This document shows positions 33,345 through 42,241 of a stretch of DNA of 64,000 bases, piece by piece. The position numbers and the translations under genes were made by a program. Source of the stretch: Legionella lytica (GTDB lineage Bacteria; Pseudomonadota; Gammaproteobacteria; Legionellales; Legionellaceae); the NCBI RefSeq assembly GCF_023921225.1, contig NZ_CP071527.1, positions 508,501 to 572,500 of the forward strand, read 5' to 3'. The notes below the pieces were generated by a model. It had not been told where the DNA came from. It searched no databases and saw only the letters and a program-made list of their open reading frames with translations. Positions within the stretch are counted from its first letter, which is position 1. Each line of letters begins with the position of its first letter.

Positions 33345-34439
33345 ATGGAAAAAATTGATACTCCTTGCTTAGTAATCGATTTGGATAAGCTCGAGGCAAA
33401 CATTAATCTGATGCAGACCTTGGCAACAAAAATGGGGGTTGCTGTGCGCCCACATTGTAAGACACATAAATGTTCGCGAATCGCTAAACTGCAAATTGCA
33501 GCAGGGGCTATTGGTATTTCCGCAGCAAAGCTTGCCGAAGCAGAAGTCCTTATTGAACAAGGGATTTCCAATATTTTAATTACTTCACCTATTGTCTCAG
33601 AATTCAAACTAAAAAGACTTATCCCTTGTTTAAAAAAGGCGCCAGAGCTGCTTTTAGTACTTGATAATGCACAAAATGCAGAGGCTTTAAACCAACTTGG
33701 CCAGGCTTTGAATCAACCTATTCAGGTGCTAATTGATCTCGACCCGGGTATTGGTAGGACAGGTGTTCATCCCGATAATGCGTTGAATTTTGCTTGTTTC
33801 TTACAAGAACAGCCTTGGCTTCGGGTGAATGGAATACAATGTTATGCTGGAAATTTACAGCATATTGCTGATTATCAGGAACGTAAAGAGCGTTCTTTAA
33901 AAACCATGGAAATGGCTTCAGAGCTTTTTCGTGTGTTGCAGCCACTTTTTCCGGATATGCATATTTTAACGGGCTCTGGAACAGGCACTTTTGATATTGA
34001 CCCTGATTCGTCTGAAGTTACGGAAATTCAACCAGGTTCTTATACGGTGATGGACGTGCAATATGAGCGTATAGGCTCTAAAAACAATCCCCAGCAGTTT
34101 AGACAATTCCAAAATGCCATGACGCTTTGGAGTACAGTTATTAGCAGCAATAGAGTGGAACATGTTACGGTCGATGCAGGAACGAAGGCGATTTATTTTG
34201 ATCCTAAGTATCAACCACGAATTATTAACTATCCTCACCTATCTTATGATTGGGGTGGGTTTGGCGATGAGCATGGAAAAATCACCGCTACAGGGACTTT
34301 GCCAAGCAATGGGGACTTGATTGAAATGGTGGTTCCTCATTGTGACCCAACGATTAATCTTTATGATCAATTTGTGATGGTTCAGAATAATGAGGTGGTT
34401 GATGTGTGGGAGATTGATTTAAGAGGTAAATCGCAATAG
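33345..34439 (+). CDS. DSD1-family PLP enzyme (D-threonine aldolase-like)
   Basis: Encodes 364 residues of the fold-type III PLP family. An N-terminal alanine-racemase-like barrel has TPCLVIDLDKLEANI and VRPHCKTHKCSRIA with the PLP Lys; the C-terminal domain has VVPHCDPTINLYDQF, whose His/Cys/Asp match the metal site of D-threonine aldolase and D-serine dehydratase. It probably breaks down D-threonine or a related D-3-hydroxyamino acid. The substrate is inferred. Confidence 0.87.
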   Translation: MEKIDTPCLVIDLDKLEANINLMQTLATKMGVAVRPHCKTHKCSRIAKLQIAAGAIGISAAKLAEAEVLIEQGISNILITSPIVSEFKLKRLIPCLKKAPELLLVLDNAQNAEALNQLGQALNQPIQVLIDLDPGIGRTGVHPDNALNFACFLQEQPWLRVNGIQCYAGNLQHIADYQERKERSLKTMEMASELFRVLQPLFPDMHILTGSGTGTFDIDPDSSEVTEIQPGSYTVMDVQYERIGSKNNPQQFRQFQNAMTLWSTVISSNRVEHVTVDAGTKAIYFDPKYQPRIINYPHLSYDWGGFGDEHGKITATGTLPSNGDLIEMVVPHCDPTINLYDQFVMVQNNEVVDVWEIDLRGKSQ

Positions 34440-34448
34440 AGCTAGAGG

Positions 34449-34472
34449 AGGCTTGGCCGCAAGGCCCAGCCT
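34449..34472. terminator. hairpin between convergent genes
   Basis: AGGCT-T-GGCC (34449-34458), loop GCAA, GGCC-C-AGCCT (34463-34472): a 9-bp stem with one mismatch between the D-threonine aldolase-like and aldolase genes. Confidence 0.55.
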
Positions 34473-34504
34473 TCATTCAGGTCTAACACCGTTTACGATT
34501 CGTG

Positions 34505-35515
34505 TTATTCCATATCGTTTTGATAATCGCCAAGACATGCCAAGCTGTTTAAACGAGCGCGTTTTAACAGTGCATCCTGAGCATTATTGATATTTTCCTT
34601 TTTCCCGCCCCAAGCTGCTAAGCAATCTTCTTGCAATGCTCTTCCATAAGAGAAGCTGAGTAACCATGGTTGATGGATAATGTTGTTAATCGCGTTTAAG
34701 TTCGCTGTAGCTTGTTGTGGTGTTTGTCCACCAGATAAGAAGTTGATGGTCGGTACTGCTGCAGGAACATTATTGCGGAATACACCAATAGTATAATCTG
34801 CAACTTCATCAGGCTCGCTGAATTTAGCATTTGCTTTACCACAAGTAACCATGCTGGGCTTTAAAATGATGTGTTCTAATTCAACTTGGTGAATGAACAA
34901 TGCATGGAAGACTTCATGTAACACAATTTCAGAAACTTCAGCACAATGTTCAATGCTGTGATCACCATCCATTAATACTTCAGGTTCTACAATTGGTACA
35001 ATTCCTACGGATTGGCAGGTAGCCGCGTAGCGAGCCAGGTTTTCTGCACCAGTTTTTATTGCCGATAAGCTTGGAGTCGTATCCGAAATAGAATAAACGT
35101 TACGCCATTTTGCAAAGCGTGCACCTAATTTTTTGAAGTGCAGTAAACGTTCAGCTAAGCCATCTAAACCTTGAGTAACTTTTTCATTTTCGGTGTTGGC
35201 TAAATCAACAAGTCCTTTATCTACTTTGATTCCTGGAACAATGCCTTGATCAGCAAATAATTTTGCAATGGGCGTGCCATGGTCATCACTTTGTTCAAAG
35301 GTTTCTTCAAATAATATTACCCCATTAATGTACTTTCCTAAATCAGGAGTAGTAGCGAGCATTAGGCGGTAATCTCTACGGTTTTGCTCAGTGTTTTCAA
35401 TATTAATGGAGGCGAAACGTTTACCAATGGTTCCATTGCTTTCATCAGCGGCTAAAATACCTTTGCCTAGTTGTAGCATGTCTTCCATGGTGGCTGATAA
35501 TTCTTCATAGCTCAT
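34505..35515 (-). CDS. class I fructose-bisphosphate aldolase (eukaryotic type)
   Basis: Encodes 336 residues resembling animal and plant class I aldolases rather than bacterial class II FbaA: GKGILAADESNGTIGKRF at residues 18-35, LLEVRVNKG-like GIKVDKGL, KWRNVYSI, the Schiff-base Lys in HIILKPSMVTCG, and FLSGGQTPQQATANLNAIN. It cleaves fructose-1,6-bisphosphate in glycolysis and gluconeogenesis. Follows the ferredoxin reductase gene by 20 bases. Confidence 0.93.
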   Translation of the reverse strand: MSYEELSATMEDMLQLGKGILAADESNGTIGKRFASINIENTEQNRRDYRLMLATTPDLGKYINGVILFEETFEQSDDHGTPIAKLFADQGIVPGIKVDKGLVDLANTENEKVTQGLDGLAERLLHFKKLGARFAKWRNVYSISDTTPSLSAIKTGAENLARYAATCQSVGIVPIVEPEVLMDGDHSIEHCAEVSEIVLHEVFHALFIHQVELEHIILKPSMVTCGKANAKFSEPDEVADYTIGVFRNNVPAAVPTINFLSGGQTPQQATANLNAINNIIHQPWLLSFSYGRALQEDCLAAWGGKKENINNAQDALLKRARLNSLACLGDYQNDME

Positions 35516-35535
35516 AATCTATTCACTCCTGGTCG

Positions 35536-36270
35536 TTATCTAGAAATATATTTTTCACGAATAATTTGTTGCATGGCAAAGCCTTGCTCTTTTAAGTAAT
35601 TGAATGACTCGTCGATCATACCTGGATTTCCACATAAATAAACTACATCCTCTTGAGGATTTAAGTTTAGTGTAGGAAAAGCATGCTGTACGTAGCCGTG
35701 ATGCTCATGTGCTTGTAATTCGTCAACGGGTTGACGGCTTAAGTAGGGCATAAATGTTGCCTTGGGGTATTTTTGGGCAAAATTATGAAATTCATCAAGA
35801 TAGAGGATTTCATTCCGTCGCTGTACTCCTTGGAGAATAACTACCCGCAACTCCGGATTTTGCTCCATACGTTTACCAAGCTCTGCAAGCATTGCTCTGT
35901 AAGGGGTAATACCAGTACTGGTTGCTACTAGAATGTAGCGGCCTGGCAATTCGTCTTTCATGACTAAACGTCCAAATGGGCCGTTTATGTTGATAATATC
36001 CCCTGGCTTTAGATTGTATAAAAATTGCGTTCCCGGACCATTTTCAAAGTAACCAGCAGCAAATTCAATCGTGTTGTCTTTTTTCGGTTCATTTGCAATA
36101 CTATAACTACGCTTTATTATTTCTCCTTCATGTTCAAAATGAATGGTAATAAATTGTCCTGGTATATAATTAAAGCAAGGACTGAGATCGCATTTAAAAA
36201 TAAAATGCTTTACCTTAGGCGTAATCATAACGGACTGTACTAAGGTGACTGGAAAAGTATTTATTTGCAT
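35536..36270 (-). CDS. fpr: ferredoxin/flavodoxin--NADP reductase
   Basis: Encodes 244 residues. The FAD domain has IPGQFITIHF and the RSYSIANEP flavin motif (about 55-63), then the NADP domain with GRYILVATSTGITPYRAML (about 110-128) and YLCGNPGMIDESFNYLKEQGF. It transfers electrons between NADPH and ferredoxin or flavodoxin. Probably cotranscribed with the aldolase. Confidence 0.9.
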   Translation of the reverse strand: MQINTFPVTLVQSVMITPKVKHFIFKCDLSPCFNYIPGQFITIHFEHEGEIIKRSYSIANEPKKDNTIEFAAGYFENGPGTQFLYNLKPGDIININGPFGRLVMKDELPGRYILVATSTGITPYRAMLAELGKRMEQNPELRVVILQGVQRRNEILYLDEFHNFAQKYPKATFMPYLSRQPVDELQAHEHHGYVQHAFPTLNLNPQEDVVYLCGNPGMIDESFNYLKEQGFAMQQIIREKYISR

Positions 36271-36352
36271 AAATGTATCTACTTTTAATATAAAGTGCTT
36301 AATATAAGGAAAAAATTATGCATTGCAAGGGTTCGAGGCATATAATTAACTT

Positions 36353-36895
36353 ATGACTACCATCGACTTAATAGCCATTTTAGGCAATCTAAGCAAATCT
36401 TTATACCCTCTGCAACGGTTAATTACAGCGGGGGCGTATCTATTGGGTATTTTATTTTTCATTACAGCGATTATGAAGCTGATGAAAATAGGAGATCATC
36501 GAGCCCAATCACAATCTCAAGAGCGAATGTTTGTGCCGATGATGTATTTGCTTTTTGGGGCACTGTTATTGTACTTGCCTTCTGCGCTTAACCTCGCTGC
36601 TAATACCGCCTTTGGTGTAGGTAATATTTTAACTTATACCAATTATGATCCTACTAATATTTATAGTTCCATGGGGTTATTGATTCGTACGGCTGGGGTG
36701 TTATGGTTTGTTCGTGGTTGTGTTCTTGTGGCGCAATCCAGTGAGCCAGGAGCTCAAGATGGGCCGAAAGGTTTACTATTTATTATGGCGGGGATATTGT
36801 CGATGAATTTTGATAATACCGTGGCGATAATGAATAATATGATGGGCTCTATTGCAAGCTGGACTATTGCTCTTAAGCAAAGCCAGGGATACTAG
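36353..36895 (+). CDS. dotV: Dot/Icm type IV secretion protein DotV (IcmC/DotE-like)
   Basis: Encodes 180 residues with about four membrane helices. LGNLSKSLYPLQRLITAGAY at residues 10-29, a central FVPMMYLLFGALLLYLPSAL helix, VLWFVRGCVLVAQSS and GLLFIMAGILSMNFDNTVA match the IcmC/DotE paralogue group. Its isolation from other dot/icm genes and its place between fpr and pssA downstream of proA fit my memory of L. pneumophila lpg0472, dotV. It would be an inner-membrane component of the effector-exporting machine. Symbol rests on family and context. Confidence 0.82.
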   Translation: MTTIDLIAILGNLSKSLYPLQRLITAGAYLLGILFFITAIMKLMKIGDHRAQSQSQERMFVPMMYLLFGALLLYLPSALNLAANTAFGVGNILTYTNYDPTNIYSSMGLLIRTAGVLWFVRGCVLVAQSSEPGAQDGPKGLLFIMAGILSMNFDNTVAIMNNMMGSIASWTIALKQSQGY

Positions 36896-36930
36896 GTTTG
36901 CTAGGAGGCAGTTAATAGCCTCGGTGTAAA

Positions 36931-37212
36931 CTAATTTTCCTCTCCACAAATTCGTAGGTTATTTGCTTTGGCAAAGTCCATAATGGATTGATAAAGTAAT
37001 GGGCTGGATTCTTTAAGTTTTGGATCAAGAAGGACGCACTGATATCCATCGCTATTAACACTCGGACGTAATAATGGTGAGTAATGAATGCGTTTGTTTT
37101 TAAAGCTTGCGAGTGAGCCACTCATGCGTTCCGCCCAGTCACTTGGACGAAAAGTCTTTCCTTGAGCGGTTATTCCTTCAATAATGATTGTTTTCTTTTG
37201 TGAATCTGCCAT
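36931..37212 (-). CDS. DUF3579 protein
   Basis: Encodes about 93 residues starting MADSQKKTIIIEGIT (the TTG at 37224 would add four). The GKTFRPSDWAERMSG block, then HYSPLLRPSVNSDGYQCVLLDPKL and the closing NLRICGEEN are typical of DUF3579, a small soluble family of unknown function in beta- and gammaproteobacteria. Converges with dotV. Confidence 0.83.
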   Translation of the reverse strand: MADSQKKTIIIEGITAQGKTFRPSDWAERMSGSLASFKNKRIHYSPLLRPSVNSDGYQCVLLDPKLKESSPLLYQSIMDFAKANNLRICGEEN

Positions 37213-37377
37213 AATTCTATTCAATTAAAGTACACTGTGCTAAGTATAACATCAAATGCTGATTTCTGTATTGAAAATTATTCGCTTTACTAGAATATAT
37301 TTGTGTTTTCAAAAGGGAATTTTATCCCTATCATGTGTGATTGTTAACGAAGCGTTTATTGAGGATTGATCGCAAGA

Positions 37378-38118
37378 ATGGAAAAAGAAAATCGTTCAGG
37401 TATTTATTTGTTACCGAATTTATTTACTACGGCTAGTTTATTTGCCGCATTTTACTCATTGGTTGCTTCGATGAAAGGGCAGTATGAGGCAGCTGTTATT
37501 GCTATATTTATTGGTATGATTGCTGATGGTTTGGATGGACGTATTGCTCGCTTAACCAATACTCAGTCCGAGTTTGGTGCCCAATATGACAGCTTATCTG
37601 ATTTGGTAACTTTTGGGGTTGCTCCATCTTTATTAATGTACAATTTGTCGCTGAGTCGTTTAGGAAAAGTAGGCTGGTTGGTTGCTTTTGTTTATACGGC
37701 AGCGGTTGCATTGCGGTTGGCGCGTTTTAATACTCAGCTGGATATTGCTGATAAGCGTTATTTTCAGGGGTTGCCTTGCCCTCCTTCGGCGGCGGTGATG
37801 GCATCGTTTGCTTGGTTATGCTATCAAAATGATTGGCATAATATGTTTGTGGCTGTTGTTACCGCGATTATGTCTTTAGTTGCATCAGCATTGATGGTTT
37901 CTAATTTCCGCTATTACAGCTTTAAAGAAGTCGATTTTAAAGGTAAAGTTCCCTTTTTATATGTCTTGGTGATGATTGTTTTGTTTGTCGCAATTGCTGC
38001 AAATCCATCTTGGGTTATCTTCATCACTTTTGGACTTTATGCTTTTTCCGGCTTAATAATTACTTTATTGGCTGTGCATAAGGTGAGACGGCAAAGAAAG
38101 CATCTTGAAAAGCACTAA
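37378..38118 (+). CDS. pssA: CDP-diacylglycerol--serine O-phosphatidyltransferase
   Basis: Encodes 246 residues from ATG 37378 (MEKENRSGIYLLPNLFT). Multi-spanning membrane enzyme with the complete CDP-alcohol phosphotransferase motif, DGRIAR, then eight residues, G, three, D, three, D (near residues 55-77). It makes phosphatidylserine, precursor of phosphatidylethanolamine, and in Legionella also feeds phosphatidylcholine via methylation. The upstream TTG at 37366 abuts GAGGA and is less likely. Confidence 0.92.
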   Translation: MEKENRSGIYLLPNLFTTASLFAAFYSLVASMKGQYEAAVIAIFIGMIADGLDGRIARLTNTQSEFGAQYDSLSDLVTFGVAPSLLMYNLSLSRLGKVGWLVAFVYTAAVALRLARFNTQLDIADKRYFQGLPCPPSAAVMASFAWLCYQNDWHNMFVAVVTAIMSLVASALMVSNFRYYSFKEVDFKGKVPFLYVLVMIVLFVAIAANPSWVIFITFGLYAFSGLIITLLAVHKVRRQRKHLEKH

Positions 38119-38370
38119 GATACAAAAAATGGTCCTTATTTAAGGAATTTGCTGTGCTCCCAATGATGGAGTTTTTACTGAGTTAAAGTAGTCCGGCAGC
38201 TTCCAGCTAGGGAGTTGTGGGCACAGCGAATTCTTCTGTTTTTTCTTAAGTAAGAGCCATTAGTTGCAAGCAACAGGCTAAAGTTTTCTTATATTGACGG
38301 CTTGGAATTGGGCACAGAATTCTAGTTGCTGGTGAGGAAACAGGGTGCAATTGGTTAAAATGGGAAGAAA
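38119..38370. other. intergenic region with one dispersed repeat
   Basis: 252 bases between converging pssA and the HPr gene. It carries the GTTGCAAGCAAC repeat at 38263-38274 followed by AGGCTAAA. A GGAATT-GCTGTGC/ GGGCACAGCGAATTC inverted pair (about 38148 and 38218) brackets part of it. No gene seen. Confidence 0.4.
38263..38274. repeat. copy of the GTTGCAAGCAAC repeat
   Basis: Exact 12-base match to the core at 23747-23758, with trailing AGGCTAAA as at 23831. Confidence 0.55.
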
Positions 38371-38640
38371 CTACTCGCCTTCACCAAAGAAATTATTGAT
38401 CAATTGGACTAATGCTTCATTCAGCTGTTCTTCATCCGGACCTTCAATTTCCAGGGTTATCGTGCTTCCTTTATTTGCCGCAAGCATCATAACACCCATA
38501 ATACTTTTTCCATTAACCGTTTGGGAATCTTTCGTGACATTAATCTGGCTTTGATATCGCGCTGCAGTTGAAACAAATTTTGCTGATGCACGAGCATGCA
38601 AGCCCAGTTTATTGATGATTGTAATCGTAGTTTTTATCAT
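38371..38640 (-). CDS. HPr-family phosphocarrier protein
   Basis: Encodes 89 residues. The active-site region NKLGLHARASAKFVS holds His15, phosphorylated by EI, and the second site NGKSIMGVMML surrounds Ser46. Near rpoN in proteobacteria this is the NPr of the nitrogen phosphotransferase system; sugar-PTS permeases are not evident nearby. ptsN and rapZ, usual members of the same cluster, are absent from this position. Confidence 0.9.
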   Translation of the reverse strand: MIKTTITIINKLGLHARASAKFVSTAARYQSQINVTKDSQTVNGKSIMGVMMLAANKGSTITLEIEGPDEEQLNEALVQLINNFFGEGE

Positions 38641-38823
38641 AGCGTATCTAAGTCCTAAAAACGCAATATGAACAGACTCAGGGTTAGAGCGATTGCGTCT
38701 TAAGTTAATGTATCACGAAGAATGCTTAGGGTACAGGAGTTCTTGTACAAAAAAAGTTAAATGGATTTTTGGATAGGTATTTTTTACAGAGTTTTATCGT
38801 ATTTGTGGTTAAGTTAAGAAAAT

Positions 38824-38851
38824 GTCGCCTCTTAACTATTGAAGAGGCGAC
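38824..38851 (-). terminator. terminator after hpf
   Basis: GTCGCCTCTT (38824-38833) pairs perfectly with AAGAGGCGAC (38842-38851), 8-base loop. On the minus strand it is followed by ATTTTCTT and lies 13 bases past the hpf stop. Confidence 0.8.
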
Positions 38852-38863
38852 GAATGGTATTGA

Positions 38864-39151
38864 TTAATGGCTACGAATTTTTTCTTTGTGCTTCAGCAAC
38901 TGGCGATCAAGTTTATCAATTAATGCATCTATTGCAGCATACAGGTTTTCTGATTCTGAACTTGCATGTAACTCTCCGCCTGCAACATAAATAGTTGCTT
39001 CTGCAATTTGTCTCAATTTTTCAATATCAAAAATTACATTAATTTTAGTGATATGGTCAAAATGGTGCTCAAGTTTAGTAAACTTTTCTTCAGCATAGGT
39101 TCTGATAGCAGGAGTTACCTCCATGCGATGCCCTGTAATGTGAATTTGCAT
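38864..39151 (-). CDS. hpf: ribosome hibernation promoting factor (HPF/RaiA family)
   Basis: Encodes 95 residues, the short HPF form. Starts MQIHITGHRMEVTPAIRTYAEEK, with the EKLRQIAEATIYVAGGELHASSES middle and a C-terminal DALIDKLDRQLLKHKEK. It binds the ribosome decoding site and helps form 100S dimers in stationary phase. It lies 16 bases after rpoN, the standard arrangement. Confidence 0.93.
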   Translation of the reverse strand: MQIHITGHRMEVTPAIRTYAEEKFTKLEHHFDHITKINVIFDIEKLRQIAEATIYVAGGELHASSESENLYAAIDALIDKLDRQLLKHKEKIRSH

Positions 39152-39167
39152 AACGAACCTCCTTCGG

Positions 39168-40571
39168 TTACTTTTTAGTTACGAACTTTTTTCTTTCATT
39201 CGATGGAACTATCCCCATCGCTTCACGATATTTTGCTACGGTTCTTCTTGCTACCTGAATACCTTGGTCTGCTAGTAAAAGCATAATTTTGCTATCGCTT
39301 AATGGTTTTTTTCCGTTTTCTGCCGCGATTAATTTTTTAATCATTGCTCGAATGGCGGTAGAGGAGCATTCAGCGCCAGCATCGGTATTCACATGGCTGG
39401 AGAAAAAGTATTTTAGCTCAAAAAGGCCTCGAGGAGTATGAATAAATTTTTGTGTAGTAACGCGAGAAATGGTTGACTCATGCATTTCAAGGGCGGAAGC
39501 AATATCATTAAGAATCAATGGCTTCATGGCCTCCTCTCCGAGCTCGAGAAAACCTTGTTGATATTCCATAATACATCGAGCAACCTTAAGCAGAGTTTCC
39601 TGGCGGCTTTGAATACTTTTTAAAAACCAGCGGGCTTCTTGCAGATTGTTTTTTAAAAATAGGTTGTCGGCACTATTATCTGCACGTTGAATCAATGATG
39701 CATATTGGTTGTTAATGCTTAATTTTGGTAAAACATTTTGATTTAAAATAACTTTCCACTCATTATTTATTTTTTTAACTGTTAAATCGGGAATAATATA
39801 TTCAGTAATATCATGGTGAATTAAATGTCCTGGTTTGGGATTTAAGCCTTGAATGATACGTAACACATCATTAATGGCTTTTTCGCTAACCTGATGGTTT
39901 TTCATCAATTGTTTGTAGTTATGTTGGCCAAGTAAATCCAAATCTTCGAGAATAATTTTTTTAGTAAGTTCTAAGTGCCTTGTTTCTGGTGATAACTGTT
40001 CTAGCTGCACCAGTAAGGTTTCCGCTAGATACAAAGAAGCACAGCCTACAGGGTCAAATAATTGTAAGCGATGGCGTACGACCTCTATTTCTTCTCGGTC
40101 AATGGGATGTTCTTCGCTGTTTAGGCTGGCGTGCAAATCGTCAATAGAGGTGCTTAGAAACCCATCATTATTAATCGCATCAATCAGGGTTGTCGCTATG
40201 GCCCGGTCTATGTCACTCATGGGGGAGAGCGCTAATTGCCAGCGTAAATGGTCTTGTAAATTGGTGGTAGTGCAATGCAAATTATCAAAATTATAATCAC
40301 TGTCGTCAAATTGATGACGCTTATTGGAAATTTGATAAAGCTCAGACCATTGAAAATCCGTGGGCTCATCGTTGTTTCTGGATTGAGCCTCAGGAGGTAA
40401 TTCTTCTTTATCCTCATTGGGGGTAGCTTCCAACATTGGATTGGATTCTACAATGAGTTGAATTTCTTGTTGTAGGTCAATAGTAGATAACTGCAAGAGC
40501 CTAATTGCTTGCTGTAGCTGTGGGGTAAGCGCCAAATGTTGGCCTATACTAAGCTGCAGTGACGGTTTCAT
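39168..40571 (-). CDS. rpoN: RNA polymerase sigma-54 factor
   Basis: Encodes 467 residues. The glutamine/leucine-rich N-terminal region I (SLQLSIGQHLALTPQLQQAI) contacts activators; the core-binding domain follows, with a HESTISRVTTQKFIHTPRGLFELKYFF helix-turn-helix region, and the C-terminal RpoN box VARRTVAKYREAMGI. In Legionella RpoN works with FleQ in flagellar control. Heads the rpoN-hpf operon; lptB, often upstream elsewhere, is not adjacent. Confidence 0.96.
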   Translation of the reverse strand: MKPSLQLSIGQHLALTPQLQQAIRLLQLSTIDLQQEIQLIVESNPMLEATPNEDKEELPPEAQSRNNDEPTDFQWSELYQISNKRHQFDDSDYNFDNLHCTTTNLQDHLRWQLALSPMSDIDRAIATTLIDAINNDGFLSTSIDDLHASLNSEEHPIDREEIEVVRHRLQLFDPVGCASLYLAETLLVQLEQLSPETRHLELTKKIILEDLDLLGQHNYKQLMKNHQVSEKAINDVLRIIQGLNPKPGHLIHHDITEYIIPDLTVKKINNEWKVILNQNVLPKLSINNQYASLIQRADNSADNLFLKNNLQEARWFLKSIQSRQETLLKVARCIMEYQQGFLELGEEAMKPLILNDIASALEMHESTISRVTTQKFIHTPRGLFELKYFFSSHVNTDAGAECSSTAIRAMIKKLIAAENGKKPLSDSKIMLLLADQGIQVARRTVAKYREAMGIVPSNERKKFVTKK

Positions 40572-40856
40572 GCAAATCCTCTTTGTTTCTTTCTACTGCC
40601 GTTAACTATCAGTTTAAACGATTCGTAAGGATTATCCAGTATTTGCGATGGTTAAATTAACTTAACTCTATGAAATTGAGAAAAAACTAGTGGTATCCTC
40701 AGGATAGAAGGGAAGAGCGTAGGTCGTACTCATAGCCTGACATTTCTTCAAGTACTCTAGATTTTTACAAAACTAAAGGGCGAGAAAAAACGGGTCACGA
40801 GAATGACCTACAGCAAAAGGTTGCTTGCAACTAAAAGTATAAGAAAATGTAATGCA
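40572..40856. other. intergenic region upstream of rpoN
   Basis: About 285 bases between rpoN and the L33 terminator; should contain the rpoN promoter. It carries the repeat copy at 40820-40831. No ORF or RNA gene recognised. Confidence 0.4.
40820..40831. repeat. copy of the GTTGCAAGCAAC repeat (reverse orientation)
   Basis: GTTGCTTGCAAC, exact reverse complement of the core motif. Confidence 0.55.
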
Positions 40857-40879
40857 ATAAAAAGCCCCTAGTCGGGGCT
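40857..40879 (-). terminator. rho-independent terminator of rpmB-rpmG
   Basis: On the minus strand AGCCCC, loop GACTA, GGGGCT, then TTTTTATT. It begins about 7 bases past the rpmG stop. Confidence 0.88.
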
Positions 40880-40885
40880 CAATAA

Positions 40886-41050
40886 TTATTTTACTTTCTT
40901 TTCTTTAAAAAGAACGTGTTTACGAACTTTTGGATCGTACATCATCAATTCCATCTTTTCAGGATGGTTACGTGGGTTTTTAGTTGTAGTTTTATAGTAT
41001 CCAGTTCCTGCTGTGGATTCCATTTTCACTTTGATGGTGACAGCTGCCAT
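40886..41050 (-). CDS. rpmG: 50S ribosomal protein L33
   Basis: Encodes 54 residues beginning [20 protein letters not shown] and continuing [20 protein letters not shown] with a basic C-terminus ([13 protein letters not shown]). This is the standard L33 pattern of the zinc-free type (no Cys-x2-Cys pairs). It follows rpmB by 15 bases in the usual rpmB-rpmG operon and ends at a clear terminator. Confidence 0.95.
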   Translation of the reverse strand: MAAVTIKVKMESTAGTGYYKTTTKNPRNHPEKMELMMYDPKVRKHVLFKEKKVK

Positions 41051-41065
41051 GGTTTATCCCCTTAA

Positions 41066-41302
41066 TTATACTTTTTCGCCATTGGCTCTGATTTGATCCA
41101 GAACCTTCTTGATGCCTAACTTATCAATTATACGCATACCTTTGGTACTTACGCGTAAAGTGACGAATCGGCTTTCTTCTTCAACCCAGAAACTATGATT
41201 TTGAATGTTGGGTAGAAAGCGTCTTTTGGTTTTGTTGTTAGCGTGCGACACTTTGTTACCAGTCATGGGTCGCTTGCCAGTTACCTGACATACTCTAGAC
41301 AT
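41066..41302 (-). CDS. rpmB: 50S ribosomal protein L28
   Basis: Encodes 78 residues: [33 protein letters not shown] and the [18 protein letters not shown] block, all typical of L28, with the usual gammaproteobacterial length. First gene of the rpmB-rpmG operon. Confidence 0.96.
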   Translation of the reverse strand: MSRVCQVTGKRPMTGNKVSHANNKTKRRFLPNIQNHSFWVEEESRFVTLRVSTKGMRIIDKLGIKKVLDQIRANGEKV

Positions 41303-41463
41303 TGTGTTACTCCAAATTTAGAAATTTTATGGTTGTCTTTGTAATATTCTGGGCAAATAGCCGGATGTGAAATACAAGAGCGGTTTTATATCAAAAAAAC
41401 GCAACAGTTGCAAGATTTTTCTAGAAACATATAATCGCTTTTTTTATAAATTGAGTTATTAGT

Positions 41464-42135
41464 ATGCATCGTAAAATAAAAAGTTATGTATTGCGAGCAG
41501 GGCGTGTAAGTAATCGCCAGCAGCAAGGATTGGATCTTTGGATTAAGGATTATGCCTTATCTATGGCGGATTCTCCGTGGAATTTAGCTGAGGAGTTTGG
41601 ACGCGAGGCAGATACTATTGTGGAAATTGGTTTTGGTATGGGGACCTCTTTGCTACAGATGGCAGAAAATAATCCAGAACTTAATTATATTGGCATTGAA
41701 GTTCATCAAGCCGGAGTAGGGAGCTTGGCTGCTGACTTGCATGATCATCAGCTAACTAATGTGCGTATTGTGGCTCACGATGCGGTGGAAGCGTTTCAAA
41801 CTAAGATTGCTGATAATTCTCTTGCGGGGATACAAATCTTTTTCCCAGATCCTTGGCATAAGAAGCGTCATCATAAACGTCGTTTAATTCAACCTGAGTT
41901 TATTCAATTGCTGAGCCAAAAAATTAAAACAGGTGGATTTATTCATTGTGCTACCGATTGGCAGGAATATGCCGAACACATGCTCGAAGTTTTGTCTGTG
42001 GCTCCAGGGTTGCATAATTCACAAGCCGAAGGAGGCTATTCTCCGAAGCCTGAGTCACGCCCTTTAACTAAGTTCGAGCTGCGAGGCGAGCGTTTGGGAC
42101 ATGGGGTTTGGGATCTTATTTTTCTGAAATCGTAG
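41464..42135 (+). CDS. trmB: tRNA (guanine-N7-)-methyltransferase
   Basis: Encodes 223 residues. TrmB makes m7G46 in tRNA. Class I methyltransferase with VEIGFGMGTSLLQMA (SAM motif I, about residues 57-71), YIGIEVHQAGV, the signature FFPDPWHKKRHHKRRL (about 127-142) and a late TKFELRGERLGHGVWDL end. Divergent from rpmB. Confidence 0.95.
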   Translation: MHRKIKSYVLRAGRVSNRQQQGLDLWIKDYALSMADSPWNLAEEFGREADTIVEIGFGMGTSLLQMAENNPELNYIGIEVHQAGVGSLAADLHDHQLTNVRIVAHDAVEAFQTKIADNSLAGIQIFFPDPWHKKRHHKRRLIQPEFIQLLSQKIKTGGFIHCATDWQEYAEHMLEVLSVAPGLHNSQAEGGYSPKPESRPLTKFELRGERLGHGVWDLIFLKS

Positions 42136-42148
42136 GATGGTCCTTGGC

Positions 42149-42170
42149 GGTAGGTCATTCCGGGCCTACC
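42149..42170 (+). terminator. hairpin after trmB
   Basis: GGTAGG at 42149-42154 and CCTACC at 42165-42170 form a stem, followed by TTCTT. Also resembles the GGTAGG-type arms of the window's palindromic repeats. Confidence 0.5.
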
Positions 42171-42241
42171 TTCTTGCATTGATATTCGATTAGTCACTGT
42201 GTAATATTAGTCCGATAGCAACCAGAAAAGGATGTCATATC

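Noticed and set aside
38371..38554. 69-codon frame antisense to the HPr gene
   Set aside because: Antisense to conserved HPr active-site codons.
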